Assembly (NCBI GenBank): GCA_963383645.1 | Contig: OY726564.1 | Span: forward strand, 113,076,040-113,140,039 | DNA from: Muscardinus avellanarius | Taxonomy: Eukaryota; Chordata; Mammalia; Rodentia; Gliridae | Length of the DNA: 64,000 nt | Reading direction: 5' to 3' | In this document: positions 12,895 through 23,837 of the stretch, one piece after another | Layout of the letters: each line of letters opens with the position of its first letter | Position numbering within the stretch: the first letter of the stretch is position 1 | Translations under genes and position numbers: made by a program | The notes under the pieces: model-generated | What the model was told of the DNA's origin: nothing | Databases searched by the model: none | What the model saw: the letters and a program-made list of their open reading frames with translations, nothing else

Positions 12895-13006
12895 AGATGT
12901 GTTGTTTCTCTCGCAGTCCACGCCTTTCCAACATGGCCCTGCCTTCCTCTGCGCTGAAAATCCTAGCCAGACCCAAAGTGGGATATTCTCCTGGCAACAT
13001 CCTTGG
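12895..13006 (+). repeat. Local duplication, copy 2, with exon-like borders
   Basis: This is the longer copy. It is preceded by a pyrimidine tract ending ttctctcgcag at 12916 and followed by gggtaagcc, so 12917-13006 (90 bp) would be a formally valid exon on the plus strand, opposite to DNM3. Two frames are open across it. I do not recognise the product and treat coding as unproven. Confidence 0.6.
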
Positions 13007-13572
13007 GTAAGCCAGATGGAGCTCATTTGGCTACTAAGAGATGTCAGTATGTGACGTGTTTAGATTCAGAGGTTCCCAGACACTGCTTATAGTATGTTGG
13101 CATGAGTTAGCTAGAGGATTTCAGTGCCGGGCATGTTAAAACTCCCCATGAAAGTGGCCGTAAAGTTACGACAAGCCTGCAGCCGCCATCAAGCCATCGG
13201 CGGGCTGCCTGCCTGGCTCCTCCCGCCTACTGCTGGAGGTAGGCTCTTGTGGCCCGTTCTTGGGGAAAGATGCCACATTTACGTTTTCATTTTTAATTTC
13301 CTGGCTGTGAGCAGCTAAAGCCAGTCTTGTAAGTGTTATTTAAATGTCGCTTTTAATCTTTCTCAGCAGTTGAGAAGTCAAAGGGAAGGAAAAAGCGCCC
13401 CAGCAGTCTGTTCTTGGAGTGTTCTGTTTGGAGAGAACTGTGACGAGTCGCGGACCCAGACGTCGCTGAAAAACACGGCATCTGACCGCAACTGTCTGAC
13501 CGTGAAGGTTTCCCAGTAAAATCCATCTTACAGTGCGGGAAAGAAGACACGGAGATGATGCGGAAGCCCATG

Positions 13573-13574
<2 letters not shown>

Positions 13575-13616
<42 letters not shown>
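13575..13616. repeat. (GT)n microsatellite
   Basis: About 20 uninterrupted GT units with no SINE nearby. Confidence 0.95.
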
Positions 13617-14538
13617 TGCTTACACTGGGCAGATTTTCCCCCTCTCTATAGGAACATTCAGCAGATTCCACGTGGTGGCAATTTGGGGCTGAGCGGCCAC
13701 AGGAAGGAGAATGGTCATTAGCTGTGCATTTTACACTGGTCTGGCTGTCTTCCTCTATCAATCAGGGAAATGCAGCGCGGGGCGGGGCACCCTGAAACGG
13801 AAAGGCTTACTTGCGGGAGCTGAAGATTTGCAATGGAGCCCCAAACAGGACAATAACAGGGCTATTGGCTTTTTGTTTTGTTTTGTCATGGGATGTGGAA
13901 GCAGTTGTGTTTGGTGAACTTGATGTCAGTCTCCACTGGGCTAACGGCGGCAGAGTTCCAGCTGCCGGTCTGCGTTACTGTCACTTGTGCATCGCTTTGG
14001 CAGTCCCTTTCTTGTTTTCCCCCTTCTCTTGCCCTCCTGCAACATCAGTGTTTGGAAGAGTAAGATAAGAAGGGTCCTGAGAACTGAAAGGGAGAGAAAA
14101 GTCCACCTGGACGCTTCTAGAAGGTGCCCAGGCCTGACCATCAGCACCGTATGGTCCCTGCTCTGGGCCTCGCCCGCAGCTGGTCTGGCCTTGGCCTCTC
14201 AACCCAGCAGGATGGGAATGTTTGTGTAAAGGAGACTCAAGTTTGCTGGACCCAAGAAGGAACCACCCGCATCATTTTACTTTCACTTAAACCAGATGGA
14301 AAACCAGACGTGCAGACGGAAACACTGACATTGACCATTGCTCTGCTTCGGTGGACTACTATGTTACAGCCAGAAGCATCACGGAGCTGGAATGAGGTGT
14401 CTGATGAGGAGTTTAATTGAGGGGTTTAAATTTAATTGGATATTTTCTTTAGTAGCAGTATGTGACCAAAATTCTATTTTCAATAAAGTATATTTGGCAT
14501 TGTGACAGCTCACGTAGAACCTATAGCAAATTATTAAT

Positions 14539-14706
14539 TGTGTGTGTGTGTGTGTACGCGTGCGTGTGTGCATGTGCATGTGTGTGCGCATGTGCGTGTG
14601 TGTGCATGTGCGTGCACGTGTGTGCACATGTGTGCACGTGTGTGCGCGTGTGCGCATGCATGTGCCTGCGTGCATATGTGTGTGTGTGCGTGTGTGCGCT
14701 CATGCA
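14539..14706. repeat. Compound TG/CG/CA alternating tract (about 165 bp)
   Basis: The tract is a mixture of gtgtgt, gcgtgc, gcatgtgcatgt and cacgtgtgtgca motifs, almost strictly alternating purine and pyrimidine. The apparent proteins of Cys/Val/His/Thr in all frames here are artefacts of the repeat. Confidence 0.9.
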
Positions 14707-15449
14707 CATGCCTGTGCAGGAGGCTCAGCAGCAAATTTCATATTGTGGTTGCTCCGTGAGACTCCTCACAATGGTAAGACTCAAAGTCGTTTCTTAGCCA
14801 TTATGCTTTTGATGACTTTTTTTTGGCCTGACTTTTAAATTCAGTTGCTAAAAATGAAGAACTGTCTTCTGAAAAATCACAGTGTCTAACTGTAAACTCT
14901 TTTTTATTTGTTCTTTAAAGGGAAGGATGGGGAGGACAATGGATAGCCCGTGTGACATCACAGGGAAGTTCATGGTTTGTTCAAATGACACTCAGCTGCC
15001 AAAAGAAACCAAGCTTTTACAGGGCTGTTGGGGAGAGAGTGCGGCCGGAGGTGTCCAGGATGTGGCCGCGGGGGAATGGACCCAGGCTAGTCACACCAGG
15101 TTGCTTAATTTCCACGCACACTCAGCCCACGACTTCAAGGCTCGCCAGCTTCATCCTTCGGGGCACCAAACCTTGATACGGGGGACGCAAAGACATACTC
15201 ATAAGAATTGTGAGCCTGGCCTTACTCAGAGCCTGGGGGACAGGTGGAAAACAGGAAACCAAATGAGGGCTCAGACCTAAGAGAAAAGGTATAGTGTATT
15301 GACTGTCACTTGCGTCCACACATAGGCTCTGTCGGAGAGAGAGAAGACCTCAAGCCATCAATGTCAGGCATTCCAATCAGAATCAGACTAAATGATAAGA
15401 ACTGGATGGCTTCATCTTTGTAAAGTAAGGACCGAGTGCACTGATATTC

Positions 15450-15619
15450 CACCCCCCCCCCCAGAGTCATTCTACCTCCAAGCTATAACCCAGCCCTTTT
15501 TATATGTTTGTTTCATAACAAGGTTTCTGACAGTCTCACTGTGTTACTGAACACCTAAGATCCTCCTGTCTCAGCCTCCTAAGTACTAGGATTACAGGTG
15601 TGTGTCACCATGCCTTGCT
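15450..15619 (-). mobile_element. B1-dID SINE, old type
   Basis: A poly-C run at the tail is followed by agagtcattctacctccaag, and the head is gtgtcaccatgccttgct. The extreme ID end is replaced by the C run. Confidence 0.8.
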
Positions 15620-17190
15620 TGAGTACTTATGTAGAGAGATTTATGTCTTTTAACATGATGGATTTAGTCATCAACTACCAGTTATTTGGGGTTGGGAAGA
15701 GACTTCTAACATGTGCACGAGTAGTGGAGAAGCTTCGATGCTAAGCGCGCTGTCCATGCCGTGGGGATTTGAACTGCCCCGTGGTGCTCACTGGAAGCTC
15801 CTTGAATGGACCATTTCTTGTTTCCCATCATGTAGATGAGCTGGGGTCAACGTCAAATCCTCTCCAGTGATTCAGGTTTGCCATTTTTAAAAAAAAGACA
15901 CCATTGAACCTGGGTGGTTTAAAGAAAGTAATTCTATTTCTTGACTTTTTGTGTGTGAATGGAAGATTGAGGTAAATGAAGTTTCTTTTTTCTTTGGACA
16001 GGGACCCTTCCCTTCCCGCTTCCTTCCCTCTTGAGCGCTGCAAAACAGCTTTGACCAAAGAGTGGGGAGAAGACAAATGAGTGAGAGGAGACCAGAGGCA
16101 GCTCCTGCCAGGAAAAACACTCGGTCCAGTTAATTGCTCTCTCCCTGTGAAGGGCTGTGACTTCCAGTTAAGTAATTTTAAGAAGCTGGAACTGAAAATA
16201 GCTCCATCGGCTGTAAAGTTGATGTCTAATGAAGAGTAAGAGCTTCAGTGAAGAGAGCAGGGTTCCTAAGCAGGGGCTGTGATGTCCGCTTACGGTCACC
16301 TTGCTGGACAAAGGCGAGGCTGGCGTGGGTTTTCAAAGCAAGCCCCTCAGAGAAGCAGAATTCAGGTGAGAGGGGAGGGGATAGTCCAGACAGTCTGGGG
16401 CTAGAAAACACCCCGCAGATCTGTGCACACTTGGTAATGACAGGAGCAACCATACGGACCCCTGGGTCTCTGGGAATGGAGATGCGCCCCTGGCTCAGGT
16501 GGAATTCATTAAAACAGGCTCATGCTTTGCAGTATTTCCCGCTCTCTCGCTAAAAGGCTCTCCACACACATAAACCGGAGCAGCCCGAGCAGCTGGGCAA
16601 AGCCCAGCCAAGGGTAACTCCAGCAGCTCTCTCCTTTCTCTCCCTGTACATGGCAATGGAAAGATGAGATGTGAATGATGCTTTAAAACGAGGCAGAGCC
16701 CTCATGATTTCTGCACAACTGCCAGGGGGTTGATGCCCTCCGAGCAGGGTTAAAATAAAAGTCTCTGCGCTCTTCTGAGTCCATATCCGCACTTGCCAAC
16801 AGAGTCGGGAGACGCCCAGAGAACAGCCATGCGGAGGGGCAGTCTCCTGCCGACTGCTGAGCGCTCAGAGCCGGCTTGTTGCCTCTGGAATACTAAAGCT
16901 AGGGAGGGAGATGGAGGGCACCTTTGTGCTGTGTTGTCTCCTCATGAGCTTGTTTCTGGTTTCAGATGAAAGAAGAGAAAGGTCCCTTCAGAAAGGAAGG
17001 AACTTGAAGGGGGAAAAAAAATCAGACTTCCTTTATGGAAAGCTAAACGTTGCTTTCTTAGAGACGAGGAATAGTGGCATTTCGACTCTCTTAGTTTTAA
17101 ATAGAGAAAATAGAGGCAAATATTGAAAGGAAAAGTATTATTTTAAATAAGTATAAAAAGTGACATTTCTGTAAGAGCTTTCTGCATTTT

Positions 17191-17192
<2 letters not shown>

Positions 17193-17223
<31 letters not shown>
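17193..17223. repeat. (TC)n microsatellite
   Basis: About 15 TC units, 140 bp from a longer array of the same motif and orientation. Confidence 0.95.
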
Positions 17224-17227
<4 letters not shown>

Positions 17228-17361
17228 TTTTTGAAATCTTAAACCACATTTCTGGCTTGCATTTGCTAGGATTCCTGATCTGGCTTTTATTAAAAACAGA
17301 CTTTATGTGGTCGGAATTCTCCATCTAAAAGCTCGACTTTAATGGGCACTGGGATCTGTCT

Positions 17362-17365
<4 letters not shown>

Positions 17366-17424
<59 letters not shown>
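17366..17424. repeat. (TC)n microsatellite
   Basis: About 27 TC units with one interruption near the end. It is a polypyrimidine tract on the plus strand. Confidence 0.95.
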
Positions 17425-19159
17425 AGGTGACCCCCGCCTTTCCCGGCCCGACGGATTTCCCTCCCCATGTGCTGAGCTGGCATTGAAATTTGAAGGCTCA
17501 GCACAAAACAACCACCATCATGCCCCCCTTTTCCTCTGTGCTCTCATTTCTGTTTTAAATTTGGGGCTCCTTGCAAGGCCAGATCAAGTTAAGTCTGGAT
17601 CTAACTTGAGAGTATTTGAGAAATTCCGATTAGTGCAACAATTGCCCCCCTTCAACCTGGTGGCTCCTGGTCCAGATACGTGGCTCCCACCCTGCCATCC
17701 GGCTGCGGATTCCTGCCTGATTTCCATCCGCATGCAAACTCAAAAATAGCATGGGCAAACTCCACCCTGCTCGACAGATCGGCTTAGCACCCAAGGTTGG
17801 TTTTTCTGCCTTTTCTAACTCATCAGAAACCAAGACACAAAGCGACCAAGCGAGCAGGGGAGACATACACTGCACCCGCGACAGACCGCCAGTTCGCTCC
17901 GGGTTCCTTCTCACAGCCAGACGGACAGAAGAACAGGCTCCAGGGCTCTGTGGGGGGGCCCTGCCTCCCACCCCAGCACCCCCCACCCCAGAGACTCCCT
18001 GGCACAGCTTCCCAGCCAGTTTGAGAGTTTCTGAAACAATCTTGGTCTCTCTTGTAGCAACGTTCAACACAGATATTCATGGTTTTCTGTTTTCTTTTTT
18101 TTTTTTTTACCTTTTCAATGGGGAAGGAAATTTCCTTTGAGCATTGCGGTACAGTAGTTCTTGGGTAAAGAGAGACTTTGCTTTCTGAAGGGACACTGCC
18201 AATGTGTAGAGATATTTTCAGTGGTAACAACCGACAGGCAGCTTTAGAGACAAGGGCTGCCGCTGCACATCACAGGATGCCCAGGCTGGCCACACGGTGA
18301 CTGCGCAGCATGGAGCTGGAGGGTGCTGCAGCAGGGCTGGGACTGGGCACCAGCTTCAACCACCTGGGATTAAAGTGCGGCTCGCTAGGCCTGGTTGACA
18401 GCCATGGGCGGTGACTTAACTGTGGTGCCTTTTGGTAAAGTGAATAATCGCTTATCCTGTTGGGTCGTGGTGAGCCATAAACACACAAAAAATGTACACG
18501 CAAAGTGTAATACAGAACCGAGAACACAACAATGTCCCCAGTTGCTGTTATCACTAGAAATTTAGCTCGGTTCCTGATACATCATTTGCCACGTCTATTG
18601 AGTTTAGGGGAGAAAAATGCAGGATTGAGAGCGTGTAAATACGTTCTTTGATTGGAACTAGAACAATGACCGTCCTAGTAAGAAGTGCGGTCCTTTCTCA
18701 GATTCTTTGAAACTCCTCATCCTGGATCTGAGCAGTGTGTTATGGCAGAGTCCCCATCCCACAGAGGAGGAGCTCCTACCTTGGGGTCAGAAAAGACACC
18801 TGCAGCCACAACGGCCCAAGACTCTGGCTCCCAAGGCCCTGCTTGTTCCTGCGGCACCCTTGGGCTCCTAGGACCCTTAAGGCCCCTCTTCAGGTCCTCC
18901 AGCACCCCAAGACGAAAATGAAACCTTGATGTTGTAATCAGAGGTTGACGCGACTATCTTTGTGGGTGGCCAAAGTCACCTCTGTCTTTGGGGCACAGAG
19001 GAAGTTGGGTTTTCCCTCATGGAGCAGAGGAATGTTCTAATTCTCTGAATTAAAAAGAATTAACTTTATGTCTGGGCCAATTTTTTCCCCCTAAATTTCT
19101 GATTGGAGCAGGGAAACCCCATCATACCTTATCCCTTAGGAATCTGATTCTTGTGTGTG

Positions 19160-19359
19160 GGGGGGTACTGGGGATTGAACCCAAGGGCACCCTACCTCTG
19201 AACTACACTCTCAGTCCTATTTTACTTTTATTTTGAAACAGGGTCTCGCTAGGTTGATGAAAGTCTCAACTACCTGATGAGGCTGTCCTTGAACCTGCGA
19301 TCCTCTTGTCTCAGCCTCCCAAGTACTGCGATTATAGGTATGCGCCACCACACCTGGCT
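19160..19359 (-). mobile_element. B1-dID SINE, old type
   Basis: The plus strand reads ggggggtactggggattgaa at the tail and gcgccaccacacctggct at the head. It is essentially full length. Confidence 0.88.
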
Positions 19360-19381
19360 TAGAAATCTGCATTCTACAGCC

Positions 19382-19423
19382 GAAGTCTGAGTCTACTAAG
19401 GTGAAGTCTGAGTCTACTAAGGT
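19382..19423 (+). repeat. Exact 21 bp tandem duplication
   Basis: Two identical 21 bp units starting gaagtctgagtctactaag lie head to tail just beside the SINE that ends at 19359. Confidence 0.95.
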
Positions 19424-20101
19424 GCGTTGACTGTCTGTGTGGGGACGCGGAGTACACCACCACCTCGCTCTCAATTTCTACCACTGATTAGCTACACTGT
19501 TTCATGCCGAGGCCCTAAAATCTGCTTATGAGTATCAAAATCTATTATTCAAATTTACAGCATTCCAGCTTTTATATATATGATTAGCGACCATGCACAG
19601 CCACCTCTATGTTTATATTAAAAATTTTCTCTGGCTACTTTTTAAAAAAGTTATAAATCAGTTGGACTGTGCATAGATTCCATGAATGGTTATGATATGG
19701 GGTGTAAGGATCCTAATTCAGACGGCAGATGGGTAAAAGTCTTCAGGCCAGTGTTTTTCTAGAATCTTCTAAGTGAAGGGGCCCGGCCTCAGCCCAGAAG
19801 CTCTCTGGCCTAGTCTGACCTACGGGGCACATGGTTAGCCATGACCCGGCCACCAAGTCCTCAGCTAGATCCTACCAGCCCCGGGACCCAGTCTTGGCTG
19901 TGAGGCCTTAGTGACCACGCCTGGCGCCTTCAGTGGTGTAACGGGGTTCAGTGATCTTCCCTGGCTCCCTGCCGCCCTGTCAGTGGGAAACTCAAAACGT
20001 ATGTGGGGAAGATGTTTGCAGTTTTCCTTCTTCAATAGGTTCTGTCCGTCATGCCATGAGAAGAGAACCAGGGTGCCCTCCCGCTGGCTGCCCAGCCTTA
20101 C

Positions 20102-20338
20102 CTGGGGACGCTGGGCGGGGCCCTGGTGGGCCGCGAGGGCACCTGCGGAGGGGCTCCAAAGGCGTCGCTGCTGTTGGGGAGAGGAGGCAGAGGGCCAGGG
20201 CGGAAGGGGACCGGCGGGGCTCCCGAGTGGGGGCCTGGAGACGGGATGGCGGGCGCAGGTCCGCGGCCCGATGTGGGCCTCGTGAGGGAGGCGCCCAGGG
20301 TCGGCCTCCTTTGGGTCGTGGGGCTCGGAGGAGGAGAC
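20102..20338 (-). CDS. DNM3: DNM3 coding exon, proline-rich domain (first part)
   Basis: This internal exon is 237 bp. Its first base completes the arginine codon begun by exon 21909-21683, then come 78 codons and a trailing AG. The acceptor is ctctttcctcag and the donor is gtaagg. The translation starts [14 protein letters not shown], contains [20 protein letters not shown], and ends with [16 protein letters not shown]. It has no start methionine, so simple ORF calling misses it. The proline-rich domain recruits SH3 proteins (amphiphysin, endophilin, syndapin and similar) to endocytic necks. PPVPFR and PQVPSR fit the class II PxxPxR pattern. [11 protein letters not shown] lies where dynamin-1 carries its Ser774/Ser778 phospho-box. 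The exon is strikingly GC- and CpG-rich compared with its surroundings. The final segment (in dynamin-3 ending ESSLLD) is not attached here and must come from a further exon. Confidence 0.95.
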
Positions 20339-20458
20339 CTGAGGAAAGAGATCAGCCAGGGTCGGTCCCTTCCACTCCCACTTTCTGTCTGAATCAGTCT
20401 TGAGGGAAGTCCTATGGCTTCCCGACTGCCTTTAATTAAATTAATTAATTAATTATTG

Positions 20459-20784
<326 letters not shown>

Positions 20785-20799
20785 TTATTTTATTTTTAG

Positions 20800-20999
20800 A
20801 GGTACTGGGGATGAAATTTAGGGGCATTCTACCTCCAAGTTACTCCCCAAGCCCTATTTTTTATTCTTTATTTTGAAACAGGGTCTCACTAAGTTGTAGA
20901 AGGCCTCAGTAAGTAGCAGAGGTTGGCCGCGAACCTGCGATCCTTCTGTCTCAGTCTCCTAAGTACTGGGATTACAAGCATGCGCCACCACGCCCAGCT
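20800..20999 (-). mobile_element. B1-dID SINE, old type
   Basis: The full-length copy runs from aggtactggggatgaaattta to gcgccaccacgcccagct, head-to-tail with the type B copy to its left. Confidence 0.88.
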
Positions 21000-21221
21000 C
21001 CCAGCTGCCTTTAAAATGGTTCCTTTTGGGCTATGTGAATCAGATACTTGTCACAAAAGGCATAAACAGGCAGGTGGACAATTCCAGTCACGATTTCTGG
21101 TGAATCCTTTCTAGCTATGTTCAACATATGCATAAACATGTGTTTTCTCTCTATATATAAGTTGCTTTTCTGTGTATCACAGAACACAAAACAATGTTCT
21201 ACAGTATTTTTTTATTTTTAT

Positions 21222-21441
21222 TTTGAGGTACTGGGGATAGAACCCAGGGATATTCTACCTCCAAGCTACACCCCCAGCCCTATTTTTCATTCTTTATTTT
21301 ATTTGTCTCCCTGATTTTATTTATCTCCCTGATTTTCAAAGGGCCTCACTAAGTAGTAGCTGAGGCTGTCCTTGAACCATGATCCTCCTGTATTAGCCTC
21401 CCAAATGCTGGGATTACAAGCATGCGCCACAATGCCCAGCT
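21222..21441 (-). mobile_element. B1-dID SINE, old type, with internal 18 bp duplication
   Basis: The plus strand runs from gaggtactggggatagaacc to gcgccacaatgcccagct. Within its linker, an 18 bp unit (attt[g/a]tctccctgatttt) is repeated at 21301-21318 and 21319-21336. Confidence 0.88.
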
Positions 21442-21682
21442 ACATTTTTAAAAAGCTTTTCAATAACTTGATTATCTGCATTTCAGAACTAAGGACCTGT
21501 CTGATCTTTTTAAGTGACTATATAAAGTTCCATCGAAGGGACACACTGCACTATTTTTGAAGGACGTTGGTTACACTGACCCCCTTGTTCCTGAACTTGA
21601 ATAGCATTTTCCCTCCTTTTCTTTGGGGTTCGTGTTGGTTTAGGGGACATTCTCAGAAAACGATGCAGGGCCAGCTCCCTAC

Positions 21683-21909
21683 CTGCGGGAATGATGTAGC
21701 CAGGAGTCGTCCACAGGCGGGGGCGCCGGGGTGGACACCGTGGCTGTGTTGATGTCACCGATGATCAGGAGGGCTTCCTTCAGGGCCTGGTACATCCGGA
21801 GCATCTCATCCCGGCGCTGAGCCTGCTCGGCGGACTCCTCCATCAGTGTGTTCTGGTCCTCGGAAGAGTATAGCTGCGCCAGGAGCTCTGAGTTGATGAA
21901 GTCTTTAAC
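21683..21909 (-). CDS. DNM3: DNM3 coding exon, C-terminal part of the GTPase effector domain and start of the proline-rich tail
   Basis: This internal exon is 227 bp: 75 codons plus two bases (AG) that complete an arginine codon in the next exon. It opens [20 protein letters not shown], continues with the GED core ([20 protein letters not shown], then [12 protein letters not shown]), and ends [15 protein letters not shown]. The acceptor is ggtcggcag with a rather weak pyrimidine tract, and the donor is gtaggg. The second half of GED folds back on the first helix to complete the stalk, and the [10 protein letters not shown] stretch leads into the SH3-binding tail. Residues such as [19 protein letters not shown] separate it from dynamin-1 (ELLANLYSCGDQ). 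If the donor is not used, the frame reads AGG TAG and stops at once. The open frame and codon-level conservation argue against a pseudogene. Confidence 0.97.
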
Positions 21910-22282
21910 CTGCCGACCACCACGGAAAGATACAACATGAGGATAAGCGGCTGCCCGGCTGGTGTTGACAGTGCGTGCCGCCCGCCACCCGTGGACAAAG
22001 CCCCTGTGTCCACCCTGGATAAAGAGCCCAGTCACGTATCCGACTGCTCCTGTGTTTTGCTGCCTTCACTAGCATCAGTGCCAGTGCAAGCAAGGTTCCC
22101 CTCTGCCACCTGGCTGTCCACACTGAAGGATAAAGTGGTTGAGTTAAAGAGACCGAGCCTGGCCACCACCAAACGGCCCGTCAGTCGTGTGAGTGTTCTT
22201 CGATGTTGGCGTACAGGAGAGGGGGGTAGCGTGAGGCAAGCAGCAATATTTTCAACAGAAAACAGCGATGTAAAGAAACTGG

Positions 22283-22410
22283 TGGTTGGGCATGGTGGGC
22301 ATGCCTGTAATCTCGAGACTTGGGAGGCGGGGCCAGGAGGAGGGTCAGCCTTATCAACTAAGTGGGGCCCTCAGCAACTTCACGAGACTGTTTCAAAATA
22401 AAAAATAAAA
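22283..22410 (+). mobile_element. B1-dID SINE, B1-like half only
   Basis: The element goes from gttgggcatggtgggcatgc to the A-rich linker aaaataaaaaataaaa. The next SINE starts exactly there, so it probably inserted into this linker. Confidence 0.8.
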
Positions 22411-22612
22411 GCCAGGCGTGGTGGTGCCCGCCCGTAATCTCAGTACTTGGGAGGCTGAGTCAGGAGGATCATAGGTTCGTGGCCAGTCTCAGCTACCTAG
22501 TGAGGCCCTCTGCAACTTAGTGAGATACGATTTTAAAATAAAGAATAGAAAGGGCTGGGGATGTAGCTTGGAGGCAGAATACTCCTGGGTTCAATCCTCA
22601 GTACCCCTCAAA
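22411..22612 (+). mobile_element. B1-dID SINE, old type, full length
   Basis: It runs from gccaggcgtggtggtgcccg through both aacttag-like blocks to ggttcaatcctcagtacc. Confidence 0.88.
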
Positions 22613-23094
22613 AAAAGAAAATAAAAACAGACATGCATTCGTCTTTTCTAGTTTACAAATAAAAGCCAGTCAATAGAGACAGACTAATAGGAGGTGTCAT
22701 AGCTTTCCATATCATCACAGACAGATAAAAATAATGTATATTACAGACAACCCATATGAGTCCTGGGTGGGGGTGGTGTCTTGTAGCAGGATGCGATGGG
22801 AGGATGTGTTTGGCGCAGGGCATCATAAAGAGAGCCAACCGCCACATTTCATCAGATGTATAAGATACCAGCTATTTTAAGAGATGCGACTATTTCATGT
22901 GACACTAAGAAGGGTAAAAACCAATTAAACTGTAACAGTGTCAAGATGCCCTGGAGTGGGAGGGGCGTCTGCACGTCGGAAATATGAAATGTGAAGCGGT
23001 AAATGTGGGATTCCGTGACGCGTGGCTGCACTCGCTGTCCTCGGAGCTCTGACTCAGTTCTCCCGTCACGCGGAGGAAGCAGCACAGCCCCAGT

Positions 23095-23205
23095 GTTAGA
23101 GGAGCAGAAACAGCTCAGTGAGCTTAAGTAAGTTGCCCAAGGTCACCAGCTCCAAGATGTACCTCAAATCTTTTGACTTGGAGTTGTATGCTCAGTTAAC
23201 TTATC
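23095..23205 (+). mobile_element. MIR fragment
   Basis: The stretch taagtaagttgcccaaggtcaccagct matches the conserved MIR core (aagtaacttgcccaaggtcacacagct). The flanks are diverged. Confidence 0.65.
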
Positions 23206-23261
23206 CCTAGTATTTAGAAACGGCATTTTTTTTTCTTTTTCTTTTTTTTTTTTTTTTTGCG

Positions 23262-23458
23262 GTCGGTACTGGGGATGGAGCCCAGGGGCATTCTACCTCT
23301 GAGCTACACCCCCAGCCCTACTTTTAAAATTCTTTATTTTAAAAAAAGTGTCTCACTGAGTTGCAAAGGCAAGTAGCTGAGGCTGTCTGTGAACCGTGAT
23401 CCTCCCATCTCAGCCTCCCAAATGCTGGGACTACAAGCGTGCACCACCACACTGGGCT
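23262..23458 (-). mobile_element. B1-dID SINE, old type
   Basis: A poly-T tail at 23227-23259 is followed by cggtactggggatggagccc, and the head ends gcaccaccacactgggct. Confidence 0.87.
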
Positions 23459-23500
23459 AAGAAAAGGCAATTTATCGTGAAGCATCATGATCATTCTCTG

Positions 23501-23574
23501 CAGTGCCGGGGATCGAATCCAGAGCCTCGTGCACGCGGAGCGCACCCTGGATCACTGAGCTGCCCCCATCCGCC
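23501..23574 (-). mobile_element. ID-like tRNA-derived SINE monomer
   Basis: Read on the minus strand, it begins gggggcagctcagtgatcca and ends ggattcgatccccggcactg, close to the ID/BC1 consensus. It includes a polymerase III A-box-like cagctcagtg and a B-box-like ggattcgatcc. It carries the central gtgcacgagg segment that the ID half of the composite SINE lacks, so it is a free ID unit. It is not a functional tRNA gene, because the cloverleaf is incomplete. Confidence 0.8.
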
Positions 23575-23837
23575 TCAACATCGCCACCATAGACTGAAGC
23601 AAGTCTGTTGATGAGCTGAAACCCAGTAGAATAAGCCAACTAGAGGTTTTTGGTTCCTCTGTTACATGAGCAAGTTAAATCTTATCTAGAGTCATGGGTA
23701 CATCTCAGTGCATTTAATTGCTTTGAATTCAGACAACAGAGTACCCGTCACGCTTCAAGGTTCCCGGACTGTATTTAAATTTAAAATTCAGAGATAGGAA
23801 TAATCTAAAATACATAGCTTCATTATTTATTCACTTT

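Larger units (their letters stand above)
1..20101 (-). other. DNM3: DNM3 intron downstream of the proline-rich exon (incomplete)
   Basis: I see no coding exon in this 20 kb. I looked on the minus strand for the terminal dynamin-3 exon (proline-rich residues followed by TIIRPLESSLLD and a stop) and did not find it, so it probably lies beyond position 1. Contents are SINEs at 1-13, 196-587, 1500-1701, 2729-2935, 3739-3875, 4380-4890, 5520-5702, 6979-7138, 7698-7876, 10711-11140, 15450-15619 and 19160-19359, plus several microsatellites. Long stretches with no recognisable element include 590-1490, 1710-2720, 5710-6970, 8410-9190, 9280-10700, 11150-14530, 14710-15440, 15630-17180 and 17420-19150. 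These are unique intronic sequence to my eye. Confidence 0.7.

Noticed and set aside
14462..14838. Cys/Val- and His/Thr-rich proteins of 60-110 residues in several frames
   Set aside because: They are translations of the TG/CG/CA repeat. All frames are open simultaneously because the dinucleotide array contains no stop.
1..20101. Terminal DNM3 exon encoding the end of the proline-rich domain
   Set aside because: No minus-strand match to the expected TIIRPLESSLLD-stop text was found by eye. A translated search of 1-20101 could overturn this.
19911..20403. Plus-strand Arg/Gly-rich ORFs of 88-150 residues
   Set aside because: They are antisense shadows of the GC-rich DNM3 proline-rich exon.
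21679..22035. A 118-residue minus-strand protein
   Set aside because: The first 42 residues are intron sequence upstream of the acceptor, and the last residues cross the donor. Only 21683-21909 is exon.
23501..23574. A functional tRNA gene
   Set aside because: A- and B-box-like motifs are present, but the acceptor stem does not pair and the sequence matches the ID SINE, so it is a retroposon.
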